DNA from: Klebsiella pneumoniae
GTDB taxonomy: Bacteria > Pseudomonadota > Gammaproteobacteria > Eutrophobiales > Eutrophobiaceae
Reading direction: 5' to 3'
Assembly: GCA_945878555.1 (NCBI GenBank)
Contig: CAMDWI010000008.1
Location: forward strand, 1 to 64,000
DNA length: 64,000 nt
In this document: in pieces, positions 20,783 to 30,059 of the stretch
How positions within the stretch are numbered: position 1 is the first letter of the stretch
Layout: each line of letters starts with the position of its first letter
Notes under the pieces: model-generated
What the model saw: the letters and a program-made list of their open reading frames with translations, nothing else
The model's database searches: none
What the model was told of the DNA's origin: nothing
Translations under genes and position numbers: made by a program

Positions 20783-21129
20783 TGGACCATCGTCTCCAGA
20801 CCCAATGCCTTCAGTACCATTTGCGTATGACCCAGAGTACCAATTATCCTGCAGGATGGTGCAGGCGTGACCTTCACCAGGGTTGGAGTAACGGCCACAC
20901 CATCTGCCAATGCCCTTCCGGGTTCAAGTAATACATCTACAATTTCAAATTCATGTAAACCTGGAAGATATTTCTGGCAAAGCTCTGTCAGATTGGCAAT
21001 CGCCAGTGCCGAGTTCTGTGTATCGTCTGCCACATAAAGACGGAACTGGAAACTTGCAGACAAGGGTACGCCGGAGTCCTTGTCAGGACTGGTGGATACG
21101 CCCACATAAGGTGATGGTACGGGTTTCAT
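20779..21129 (-). CDS. KaiB-domain protein
   Basis: FQFRLYVADDTQNSALAIANLTELCQKYLPGLHEFEIVDVLLEPGRALADGVAVTPTLVKVTPAPSCRIIGTLG. Confidence 0.85.
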   Translation of the reverse strand: MKPVPSPYVGVSTSPDKDSGVPLSASFQFRLYVADDTQNSALAIANLTELCQKYLPGLHEFEIVDVLLEPGRALADGVAVTPTLVKVTPAPSCRIIGTLGHTQMVLKALGLETMVQ

Positions 21130-21154
21130 TCCCCTGCAAACTTACAGTCCCGCA

Positions 21155-21895
21155 TCAGGAAAACTGCCGGGTATATGCCATGCCAGCCAGCTCGTAACAT
21201 ATGCAGGATGCTGCTTCCATACCGGCACGGTCAAGAATAGAGATATCGCCACGGCTATAACTGATCAGTCCGTGCTTTTGCAAACCTCCAGCTGCAATGG
21301 TAACCGCGCTCCTTTGCACACCAAGCATATTGGCGAGGTGCTGGTGGGTCAGATGGAAATGGTCCGAATTTGCACGATCATGAGTCATTAATAACCAGCA
21401 GGCCAGCCTCTCATCAACTTCATGAAACCGGCTGCATGCAACAGTTTGGGATAATTGCACAAGTAACACATACAGATATCGACCTAGCATACTGTGCATT
21501 GCAGGATTTTCACGCAAGCTACGTCTGTAATCATTTATCGACATCCTTAATGCAACACCAGGCCCCTGCACAACCACACTTAATGGAGATTCCCGTACAC
21601 CCAGGGCGACCGTTGCACCAAGCATCCCTTCGTTACCGATTAACCCGACCTCCTGGGGCGCATGTTCATCTACTGCACACACCAGCGAGATTGAACCACT
21701 GAGAGGAAAATAAACATGATGAAGATTTATCCCGGGTTGTCCAAGAACCATGGCTGATTCCAGATGAACAGTTTCACAACATTTCAATATTTTGATCAGT
21801 TCCCTGTCCGGTAGACTTGCCAGTAAACGGTTCACCGGTTTTATCAGAGACACAAGGTTTACCTGGAGCGTGGGGGAATCCCGGGGATGGCACAA
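21155..21895 (-). CDS. Crp/Fnr-family transcriptional regulator
   Basis: cNMP-binding-like beta roll, C-terminal HTH LANMLGVQRSAVTIAAGGLQ. Confidence 0.88.
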   Translation of the reverse strand: MCHPRDSPTLQVNLVSLIKPVNRLLASLPDRELIKILKCCETVHLESAMVLGQPGINLHHVYFPLSGSISLVCAVDEHAPQEVGLIGNEGMLGATVALGVRESPLSVVVQGPGVALRMSINDYRRSLRENPAMHSMLGRYLYVLLVQLSQTVACSRFHEVDERLACWLLMTHDRANSDHFHLTHQHLANMLGVQRSAVTIAAGGLQKHGLISYSRGDISILDRAGMEAASCICYELAGMAYTRQFS

Positions 21896-21994
21896 AATAG
21901 ATGCTCAAGCTATCTCGATAATGTAATTTATGAATTCCTTCTGCGAGCGTCTGTACGCTAGCCAACACATGTTGGTCGGACAATACAGAGCTAT

Positions 21995-22795
21995 CTAGAG
22001 TCGGGAGATTAATTCCAGGGTTTTGCTGGCTACAGCATTTTTATGCAGATATGGTAACAGCCGGTCCGTCTCTTTTTTAACAACTTCATAACATTCACAG
22101 GACAGTGTTTCAAGCTTGAGACGATCAAGCACAGTGATCTGGCCCCGGCGGTATTCAATAACTCCCTGTTCCTGTAGTTTGCCGGCAGCATCAGTAACAC
22201 CTTCACGCCGGACACCCAGCATATTGGCAATCAGTTCCTGGGTCATGGTAAGGCGGTTACTGGGCAGGCGATCAAGCGATAATAGCAACCAGCGGCAGAG
22301 TTGCTGGTCTATTGAGTGGTGGCGATTACAGACTGCGGTCTGTGCCATCTGCGTCATCAGTGCCTGTGTATAGCGTAGCAGCAAATTATGTAATGCCCCG
22401 TGACGGTTGAATTCGTCCTTGAGCCTTTGACCTGCCAATCGATAGGCTGTACCTGCACTCTGTACAATTGCCCGACTCGGTGTGCTCTCCCCTCCCATAA
22501 ACAGCGCAATACCAATCATCCCCTCATTTCCTACTACCGAAATCTCTGCTGAAGCACCTGATTCCATTACATAGAGCAGCGATATAATAGAGTCTGTCGG
22601 GAAATAAACATACCGGAGCGCATCTCCCGATTCATAGAGTGACTTCCCCAAAGGCAGGTCTATCATCTCCAGATGGGGAAAGAGTCGTCCCGTGACATCA
22701 TCGTTCAAGGCCGCCAGAAGATGATTATGAATGGGTGTTTGCAGCTCGGGATTCCGGGCGTGACTGTTGGCGTGAGGTAGCATATCTATGCTCAT
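21995..22795 (-). CDS. Crp/Fnr-family transcriptional regulator
   Basis: Same architecture; HTH IANMLGVRREGVTDAAGKLQ. Confidence 0.9.
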   Translation of the reverse strand: MSIDMLPHANSHARNPELQTPIHNHLLAALNDDVTGRLFPHLEMIDLPLGKSLYESGDALRYVYFPTDSIISLLYVMESGASAEISVVGNEGMIGIALFMGGESTPSRAIVQSAGTAYRLAGQRLKDEFNRHGALHNLLLRYTQALMTQMAQTAVCNRHHSIDQQLCRWLLLSLDRLPSNRLTMTQELIANMLGVRREGVTDAAGKLQEQGVIEYRRGQITVLDRLKLETLSCECYEVVKKETDRLLPYLHKNAVASKTLELISRL

Positions 22796-22840
22796 ATTGT
22801 TTTATATACAGTCATAGTATAGGCGGGTATTGGACTGTTA

Positions 22841-22856
22841 TGTACGTTATCGCACA
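22841..22856. promoter_or_regulatory. Palindrome TGTACG-TTAT-CGCACA, candidate Crp/Fnr-paralogue site
   Basis: Inverted repeat in the intergenic region between the Crp/Fnr gene and the stress cluster. Confidence 0.65.
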
Positions 22857-22936
22857 TTAAACAGTAATTATCGACATAAACCCTCCTTCAGAATCGCTCG
22901 TCTGCCACGGCATGTTATACGGCAAATTCTGCTTAA

Positions 22937-22952
22937 TGTACGTTAGCGCACA
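22937..22952. promoter_or_regulatory. Palindrome TGTACG-TTAG-CGCACA, candidate Crp/Fnr-paralogue site
   Basis: Second copy in the same intergenic region. Confidence 0.65.
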
Positions 22953-23099
22953 GTGTTTTCCCTGCTAAATTCTGTAGTCTTGTGGCTGGTCACATCACGT
23001 CCATTATCCTGCCTCTACCTGTGCTTACACAGGCATGTATGGCTGAAACCAGACAGGATTCAAACTGAAAGTAGTCATAAATAACAACCGGAGTACGCC

Positions 23100-23414
23100 A
23101 TGAAAAGTAAGAATGAAAATATTACACGGGAACAGCTTATTGCCGATTTCAAGGTTGTAATACAGGATGCCGAGGCCTTACTCAAGGCAACCGCAAACAA
23201 GGGTGATGCCAAACTGGACGAAATCCGTGCCCGGGCAGAGCAATCGCTCAATGGTATAAAGGCCGGTCTGGGCGAGGCGGAAACCGCATTAATCGATCAG
23301 ACCAGGGAGGCAGTTCATTCTGCTGATGCCTATGTTCATCAGAACCCGTGGAATGCCATCGGTATCGCGGCTGGTGTGGGCCTGTTACTTGGTCTGCTGA
23401 CCAGTCGTAACTAG
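23100..23414 (+). CDS. DUF883 (ElaB/YqjD-like) protein
   Basis: C-terminal NPWNAIGIAAGVGLLLGLLTSR. Confidence 0.88.
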   Translation: MKSKNENITREQLIADFKVVIQDAEALLKATANKGDAKLDEIRARAEQSLNGIKAGLGEAETALIDQTREAVHSADAYVHQNPWNAIGIAAGVGLLLGLLTSRN

Positions 23415-23424
23415 TCTGGCGGAC

Positions 23425-23817
23425 ATGTCTGTATCTTCAAATGGCAACAGACAGGGATTACTGAAGTCACTGGGTACATTTGCCTCCAGCCTGCTTGTAA
23501 TCGTCCATACCCGACTGGAATTATTATCGACTGATCTGGAGGCAGAACGTGAGCACCTCTACAGCCTGATATTATTGACGCTGGCAGCATTGCTTACTGT
23601 CGGCATCGGCGTGGTACTCGCCACTATCGTGTTGGTAATGTTCTTCTGGGATACACACCGGATTGCCATACTGGGAATATCGGCTGCAGGTTATCTGGGT
23701 ACTGGTCTGGGGATACTGTTCTTTGCCTTGCACAAGGCAAGGAATAGACCAGGGATACTGGCAGCAAGCATGAAGGAACTTGTCAGGGACTGGCAACAAC
23801 TGGATCCACGCAGGTGA
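23425..23817 (+). CDS. YqjE-like (holin-X type) membrane protein
   Basis: LLVIVHTRLELLSTDLEAEREHLYSL and two TM segments. Confidence 0.8.
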   Translation: MSVSSNGNRQGLLKSLGTFASSLLVIVHTRLELLSTDLEAEREHLYSLILLTLAALLTVGIGVVLATIVLVMFFWDTHRIAILGISAAGYLGTGLGILFFALHKARNRPGILAASMKELVRDWQQLDPRR

Positions 23818-24107
23818 GCAAGAAGCTGAAACAGATTGCATTGAAGCGTGAACAACTGCAACAGCAGATTGCCCGGCAACGGATTGTCATGGCCAGGGAT
23901 ATCGAACCCCTGACAAAACCACTGGCTGTTGCCGATCAGGCGCTGGAATTACTGCGGCGCGCTAGTGCACATACCGGGTTGGTTGTCGGCGGTCTCATAA
24001 TCCTGGCCACCTGGCGCAACCGTGGCCCGGGAAAATGGTTACGTCGTGGCTGGTTGACCTGGGAAGTTTCCCAGAATCTTCTAAAACGACTAACAGCAAA
24101 TAAATAA
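23814..24107 (+). CDS. YqjK-like protein
   Basis: Position in the DUF883-YqjE cluster; ALKREQLQQQIARQR. Confidence 0.65.
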   Translation: MSKKLKQIALKREQLQQQIARQRIVMARDIEPLTKPLAVADQALELLRRASAHTGLVVGGLIILATWRNRGPGKWLRRGWLTWEVSQNLLKRLTANK

Positions 24108-24247
24108 ACGGATCAGATTTCCAGATTCCATAAATCCATATGCGTGCCATCGCACTGACGGCATATATCCCTGCTGTCAATATCTTCCCGACATTTCAAT
24201 ACTGGCAATCCGCATAAGCGAGACCAGAAATTACAGGGAGAAATACA

Positions 24248-24625
24248 ATGGTTAAATCAGGGAAAAATAATCAGCAAAAGATGCCTGACCTTCACCGGTC
24301 TACGACACCCGCGGAAGATATAACTCCACTTGTCGCTGCTGCTGGCAATGAAGATCTCATGGTCCAGCCGCAACCACTACAACAGCCTGAAACACAGCCA
24401 CAACAACAGCAACAGTCCATGCCCAGTGTCAATGAAGTCAAGGGCAAGTGGAAACAACATGTGGGTTCGGCAAAGATCGCCTGGGGCAAGCTGACCGAGG
24501 ATGAGTTGCTTGAATCTGAAGGACATGCACAGAAACTGGCAGGACTGGTACAGGAACGTTATGCCTTGTCTCTGGAAGAAGCTAACCTGCAGGTCAAAAA
24601 ATTTATCGAACAACATAATATTTAA
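24248..24625 (+). CDS. CsbD-like stress protein with Q-rich N-terminal extension
   Basis: VKGKWKQHVGSAKIAWGKLTEDELLESEGHAQKLAGLVQERY. Confidence 0.88.
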   Translation: MVKSGKNNQQKMPDLHRSTTPAEDITPLVAAAGNEDLMVQPQPLQQPETQPQQQQQSMPSVNEVKGKWKQHVGSAKIAWGKLTEDELLESEGHAQKLAGLVQERYALSLEEANLQVKKFIEQHNI

Positions 24626-24714
24626 CGACAACCAACCTGCCAGCTGTCAGGTTCATGCAGGACAGCAGGCGAATGGCGTAGTAATCCATATATAACTATC
24701 CGGAGTAAAAAATC

Positions 24715-25509
24715 ATGTTTAAACAAACCCGTAAACTGACACTTGTGTCAGCAATTGCATTGGCAATATTGGCAATGAGTAATTCCGCATCAGCAGATGA
24801 TGATGATGTAACCGAAGCGCGCCAGGAATCCCAGATCTGGACAACCTATCTGTTAAGCCCATATCTACGTGCCCATGACATCCAGGTAACTGTGGATGAT
24901 GGCGAGGCTACCCTGACCGGCAAGGTTGATGAAGACGTCAACCGGGATCTCGCAAAACAGATTGCGCTGGGTGTCAGCGGGATCAAAAAAGTGGACAACC
25001 AGATTGTGGTAATGGCGGATTATGAACCACCAAAACGCACGGAACGGACCTATGGCGAGGTGGTTGATGATGCGTCAATTACCGCTGCGGTAAAGTCGAA
25101 GCTCGTATGGAGCAAGTATACTGATGGCCTGTCTGTTAACGTTGAAACCAATTCAGGCAAGGTGACACTGAAAGGAAGCGCCGACAGCAGCACCTCCCGG
25201 GATCTGGCCAAAAACCTGGCAATGAATACACGTGGCGTCACCTCTGTGGACAATCAACTGGTTATTGATGAGAAGAAACCCAAAACAGTTGAACAGGTCA
25301 TTTCGGACACCTGGATAACTACCAAGGTAAAATCCACCTTCATGTATTCTGAAAATGTCAGCAATCACGACATCGCAGTCACTACCAGCAATGGTATCGT
25401 TACGCTTACCGGCAAGGTTGAAAGCGGTGCAGAACATGCACTGGCAATCGAACTCGCACAGAATGTGCGTGGCGTAAAAAGTGTTAATTCATCAGGTCTC
25501 GTGCATTAA
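24715..25509 (+). CDS. Secreted protein with three BON domains
   Basis: Signal peptide and three repeats of VTLTGKV...GVKSVDNQL type. Confidence 0.9.
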   Translation: MFKQTRKLTLVSAIALAILAMSNSASADDDDVTEARQESQIWTTYLLSPYLRAHDIQVTVDDGEATLTGKVDEDVNRDLAKQIALGVSGIKKVDNQIVVMADYEPPKRTERTYGEVVDDASITAAVKSKLVWSKYTDGLSVNVETNSGKVTLKGSADSSTSRDLAKNLAMNTRGVTSVDNQLVIDEKKPKTVEQVISDTWITTKVKSTFMYSENVSNHDIAVTTSNGIVTLTGKVESGAEHALAIELAQNVRGVKSVNSSGLVH

Positions 25510-25707
25510 TATTTTCAACTATCACTGAGATGCATTGCCGTACAGACCGGATTGACGGTTTGTGCGGCAGTGCAGTTCATCCAGCATTTCGCCGTTAATG
25601 TATCACCATACGTACGCCACCGAACCGAACTGCACCGGTTAACCCTCGAAAATACAGTCAGAGCCGTTTGCAATGTAGCATCGGCAGCCCAGACGAGGAC
25701 TAACCAC

Positions 25708-26103
25708 ATGAAGCCGACAGTATTATTCAAAAACTCAATCAAGCCCGGGTATGCAGCCCTGATAGCATCCCTGTTACTTGCCGGTTGCGCATCCGCACCA
25801 AAACCACCGACCCAGGCCTTACAGGCGGCTGAACTGGCCATTACCAGTGCCGAGCAGGCACGTGTGGCAGATTACGCCTCACTCGATCTGAACAATGCCC
25901 GTCAGAAGCTGGTCGCCGCCAATACGGCGGTAGATGCCAAACAAATGGAACTGGCATTGCAACTGGCCGAGCAGTCCCGCGTTAATGCCGAACTTGCCTC
26001 TGCAAAGGCGGAAATGATGAAGGCTCGTGACATCAATGAGGAAATGCAAAAGAGCATTGATACCCTCAAGCAGGAAATGCAACGTAACACAGGAGTACGC
26101 TAA
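25708..26103 (+). CDS. DUF4398-type lipoprotein
   Basis: LLLAGCASAPKPPTQALQAAELAITSAEQARVADYAS; start refined from ORF 25552. Confidence 0.85.
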   Translation: MKPTVLFKNSIKPGYAALIASLLLAGCASAPKPPTQALQAAELAITSAEQARVADYASLDLNNARQKLVAANTAVDAKQMELALQLAEQSRVNAELASAKAEMMKARDINEEMQKSIDTLKQEMQRNTGVR

Positions 26104-26993
26104 TGATAATCCGGACCTGTAACCAAAGCAGAACAATAGTTGCCACCATTGCATTCACTCTGATATTGACTGCATGTTCCACTCCACCAACAAAGCCCGA
26201 TGGTGCTGCTACAGCTCGCAGCAAGCTCACATCGTTGCAGTCTGACTCACAACTGGCGAGTCTTGCTCCGGTCGAGATCAAGGAAGCCGAAATGGCCGTG
26301 CGTGCAGCAGAAGTGCCACAAAAGGATGCCGGCCTGGCGAAACATCTGGTATTTATGGCCGACAGCAAGGTAGAAATCGCAAAGGCCAGGGCGCAGAGTC
26401 GACTGTATGAAGATCAGCGTGCCGGACTTGGCGAGCAAAGCGAAAAAGCCCGACTGGATTCCCGTACCCGTGAAGCAGATCAGGCGCGACAAGATGCCGA
26501 TTCTTCGCGTATTGAAGCTGATGTCGCGCGCAGTGAAGCCGAGATGGCGCGTATGTCCGCCGAAGAGGCCAGACAAACGAATGCCGACTTGCAGCAGCAA
26601 ATCAACGAACTCAATGCCCGGGAAACTGATCGTGGACTGGTAATGACACTGGGTGATGTACTGTTCGAGACCGGCAAGTCTGATCTGAAAGGAGGTACTA
26701 CCAACAATCTGGGTAAACTCGCCATGTTCCTGAATAAATATCCGGACAGGACTGTAGTCATAGAAGGACATACGGATAATGTCGGTGGTGAGGATTCAAA
26801 CTTCAGCCTTTCCCAACGCCGGGCTGATTCTGTGAAATCTTTCCTCGTAAATCAGGGTATCAATTCGTCCAGACTTACTACATCCGGCATGGGTGAAGGT
26901 ACGCCTGTCTCCGGTAATGACACCGCTACCGGCAGGCAACAGAATCGCCGCGTGGAGGTAATCATTTCCAATGTCAACTTGTCATCCAGATAA
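26103..26993 (+). CDS. OmpA-family lipoprotein (DUF4398-like N-terminus)
   Basis: LTACS lipobox; VIEGHTDNVGGEDSNFSLSQRRADSV. Confidence 0.9.
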   Translation: MIIRTCNQSRTIVATIAFTLILTACSTPPTKPDGAATARSKLTSLQSDSQLASLAPVEIKEAEMAVRAAEVPQKDAGLAKHLVFMADSKVEIAKARAQSRLYEDQRAGLGEQSEKARLDSRTREADQARQDADSSRIEADVARSEAEMARMSAEEARQTNADLQQQINELNARETDRGLVMTLGDVLFETGKSDLKGGTTNNLGKLAMFLNKYPDRTVVIEGHTDNVGGEDSNFSLSQRRADSVKSFLVNQGINSSRLTTSGMGEGTPVSGNDTATGRQQNRRVEVIISNVNLSSR

Positions 26994-27004
26994 TCATTAA
27001 CCGG

Positions 27005-28486
27005 ATGTCTCTGGCCTGTATGTCTGTGTACTTCCGTCCTGCTCGAACAGAGTCGTGCAGGACGGAAGTTTTTTCGCGCAGACATTATCAGCCAGTAGTA
27101 TTCCTCGCCAACCTGCTCATTTTTCTGAGCAGCCTCTCCGGTTGTGCAAGCCTGCCTGATACCAGTAAGGAAATGGATATCCTGCTCACGCAACAGGTGG
27201 AGTTCGAGGGTGAGAATGGATCGGTCAGCAAGGCAAGAACTGCGGCAATACTCACCCGGCTGGGAGGCCAGTCCGATGAAAACGATGTGCTGGTGAAACA
27301 TCTGGCCTTCGAACAGGAAATTAATGCGGGCAGCCCATTGGTACTGGGCAATAAACTCTCCTTATTGCAAAACGGCCCGGAAGCGTACCAGGCCATGTAT
27401 GTTGCCATCCGCAATGCGGTAGATAATATCAACCTGGAAACCTATATCTTCGATGATGATGTAATCGGCAACCATTTTTCTGACCTGTTACTGGAGCGTC
27501 AGGCAGCTGGTATTCAGGTCAATGTCATATATGACAGTTTTGGCGGTATTGCCACAGCGGCGTCGTTTTATGACCGGTTACGGGCGGGCGGAGTCAATAT
27601 ACTGGAATTCAACCCGCTTAACCCGCTGGCCGGCAACAAGGACGCATGGCTGCTTAACAACCGTGACCATCGCAAGCAGATGATAGTTGACGGACGTATT
27701 GTATTCACCGGCGGGATCAATATCAGCAGTACCTACTCAAGCACGCCCGGTGGCAGACTTGCTGCCCGGATCCGGAAGAAACCTGAAGGCCATGCTACCA
27801 GCTGGCGTGATACACATATCCAGATTGAAGGTCCTGTGGTCGCCGAATTCCAGAAACTGTTCATGGAGACCTGGGAACGCCAGAAGGGTGAGCCACTGGC
27901 AGCAAAAAACTATTTTCCCGAACTGAAGCCACAAGGCAATGAAATTGTCCGGGTCATCGGCAGTACACCCACCGATCCGGCCAGCCTGATCTATCTGACG
28001 CTGGTTTCAGCGATTACCCATGCACAAATCAAGGTCCATATTACCGTCGCCTATTTTGCGCCAGACCCGCAATTACTGAAGGCACTGATCGATGCGGCGC
28101 AACGTGGCGTTGAGGTTGTGCTGATACTTCCAAGCTACTCGGACTCCGCTTCAATATTCCATCTCGGTCGTTCTCACTACACCGAGTTGTTGCGAGGTGG
28201 CGTAAGAATACATGAACGGCGTGGCGCACTGATGCATGCTAAAACAGTGTGTATTGATGATGTCTGGTCGACCATCGGATCAACCAATATGGACTGGCGC
28301 AGTTTCCTGCATAACGACGAAATCAATGCTGTCATTCTGGGGCGTGGATTTGCCGCGCAAATGGAAGCAATCTTCAACGGTGACCTGAAGGAGTCTGAAG
28401 AAATCATCCTGTCCCGATGGAAAAAACGTTCATGGTTGACGCGCCTGAAAGAACATCTTGCCATGATGGGCGCCTACTGGTTATAG
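27005..28486 (+). CDS. Phospholipase D/cardiolipin synthase-like protein
   Basis: Two HKD-type motifs (NNRDHRKQMIVDGRIVFTGG; MHAKTVCIDDVWSTIGSTN). Confidence 0.88.
   Translation: MSLACMSVYFRPARTESCRTEVFSRRHYQPVVFLANLLIFLSSLSGCASLPDTSKEMDILLTQQVEFEGENGSVSKARTAAILTRLGGQSDENDVLVKHLAFEQEINAGSPLVLGNKLSLLQNGPEAYQAMYVAIRNAVDNINLETYIFDDDVIGNHFSDLLLERQAAGIQVNVIYDSFGGIATAASFYDRLRAGGVNILEFNPLNPLAGNKDAWLLNNRDHRKQMIVDGRIVFTGGINISSTYSSTPGGRLAARIRKKPEGHATSWRDTHIQIEGPVVAEFQKLFMETWERQKGEPLAAKNYFPELKPQGNEIVRVIGSTPTDPASLIYLTLVSAITHAQIKVHITVAYFAPDPQLLKALIDAAQRGVEVVLILPSYSDSASIFHLGRSHYTELLRGGVRIHERRGALMHAKTVCIDDVWSTIGSTNMDWRSFLHNDEINAVILGRGFAAQMEAIFNGDLKESEEIILSRWKKRSWLTRLKEHLAMMGAYWL
27035..27078 (+). terminator. 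Rho-independent terminator-like hairpin downstream of the OmpA lipoprotein gene
   Basis: ACTTCCGTCCTGC...GCAGGACGGAAGTTTTTT. Confidence 0.75.
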
Positions 28487-28501
28487 GCGTATCCGGATCA
28501 T

Positions 28502-29830
28502 ATGACGTTCGCGATCTGGGCAATTATTATTGGCACCCTGTTAATCACGATGGCCTTGTCCGGATCGTTGCTGAAAAGGCTGCCATTGAGTACGGCAATG
28601 TTGTACCTGGCCACAGGAGTAATCCTTGGGCCTGCAGGATTGTCCATGCTGACTCCCGACCCGCTTTTAAATTCTTCCGGTCTTGAAAAAATCGCCGAGA
28701 TTGCAGTGTTGATTTCCCTGTTTTCTGCCGGCATGAAACTCGGGCTGCCACTATCGAACAAACACTGGCGTTTGCCGGTAAGGCTTGCCTTTATTTCCAT
28801 GACCCTGACGGTGGCACTGGTCGTCCTCATCGGTACACTGGGACTCGGCATGTCACCGGGTCTGGCTATATTGCTGGGAGCAATCCTCGCACCCACAGAC
28901 CCTGTGCTCGCCTCTGACGTACAGGTTGCAGGTGACAAGGACCGTGACAGGCTGCGCTTCAGTCTGACCGGTGAAGGTGGATTGAACGATGGCGCGGCGT
29001 TCCCTTTTGTCATGCTGGGACTGGGCATGCTCGGCCTGCATGATCTGGGTATGTGGGGGTGGCGCTGGCTGGTAATTGATTTATTCTGGGCAGTTGCTGC
29101 GGGCTTGCTGATCGGGGCAGGGTTCGGCGCCATGATAGGAAAACTGGTGGTGTACATGCGCAGCCGTCATCATGAGTCGGTCGGGCTGGACGAGTTTCTG
29201 GCGCTGGGGCTCATTGCCCTGGCCTACGGTGTAGCGGTACTCTGTCACGGCTACGGTTTTCTTGCTGTATTCGCTGCCGGGCTTGCCCTGCAACGTGTCA
29301 AGGAACAACATATAATTGAGAACAGGACGGTAATGGAACCAGCCGGTGCGCAGGTAGGGCAAACGGAGGAACAACGTGCTACCGACCCGGAACATGCCAG
29401 CGCCTACATGATGCAGGCAGTTCGCGGTTTCAATGAGCAACTGGAACGGATTGGTGAGGTCGCCGTCGTCCTGGTCATTGGCGCGATGCTCGCCTACTCC
29501 CATGTTACCGGTAGTGCCGTATGGATGGTAATACTGCTCATCCTGATTGTACGTCCTGTGTCGGTATGGATTGGGCTACTCGGTGCGCCTGTATCACGTG
29601 ATCAACGCATGCTGATTTCCTGGTTCGGGATCCGGGGAATCGGCTCGATCTATTACCTGTTGTATGCGATCAATCATGGATTACCACTGCCACTGGCTGA
29701 CCAACTGATCACGATTACCCTCGCCACGGTCACGGTATCCATCGTATTGCACGGAATCTCGGTGACACCCCTGATGTCGCTCTATGCAAAGAGAAAGGCA
29801 CGACGTTCGCACAGAAAATCAGGCAGGTAG
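28502..29830 (+). CDS. Sodium/proton antiporter (CPA1/NhaP-like)
   Basis: LGAILAPTDPVLASDVQV, multiple TM, GEGGLNDGAAFP. Confidence 0.9.
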   Translation: MTFAIWAIIIGTLLITMALSGSLLKRLPLSTAMLYLATGVILGPAGLSMLTPDPLLNSSGLEKIAEIAVLISLFSAGMKLGLPLSNKHWRLPVRLAFISMTLTVALVVLIGTLGLGMSPGLAILLGAILAPTDPVLASDVQVAGDKDRDRLRFSLTGEGGLNDGAAFPFVMLGLGMLGLHDLGMWGWRWLVIDLFWAVAAGLLIGAGFGAMIGKLVVYMRSRHHESVGLDEFLALGLIALAYGVAVLCHGYGFLAVFAAGLALQRVKEQHIIENRTVMEPAGAQVGQTEEQRATDPEHASAYMMQAVRGFNEQLERIGEVAVVLVIGAMLAYSHVTGSAVWMVILLILIVRPVSVWIGLLGAPVSRDQRMLISWFGIRGIGSIYYLLYAINHGLPLPLADQLITITLATVTVSIVLHGISVTPLMSLYAKRKARRSHRKSGR

Positions 29831-29879
29831 ACCTGTACGATATCCAGTTACACGAAAGTATTTATTCTAAATAACTTTT

Positions 29880-30028
29880 CCGAAATCCACGACAGTTCAG
29901 ATTGGGCACGGGAATATTACCGTGACAGACCGTTAGCCGCATGGATGCGGCGCTCGAGCGTACATGGATGTATTCACAGCGTGTCTGGCAGGGTAATATT
30001 CCCGTGCCCAATCTGAACAGGATTTCGG
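29880..30028. repeat. Palindromic-ended repeat element, copy 2
   Basis: Same 26-bp TIRs (29896-29921, 29992-30017) and same core orientation as copy 1, but short and long outer arms exchanged. Confidence 0.93.
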
Positions 30029-30059
30029 AACAGTTATTTAGTGCCTATGGTGCAGTATT

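Noticed and set aside
23425-23817. Holin-like protein as prophage evidence
   Set aside because: Sequence and context (DUF883, YqjK-like) match the chromosomal YqjD-YqjE-YqjK cluster; no other phage genes seen.
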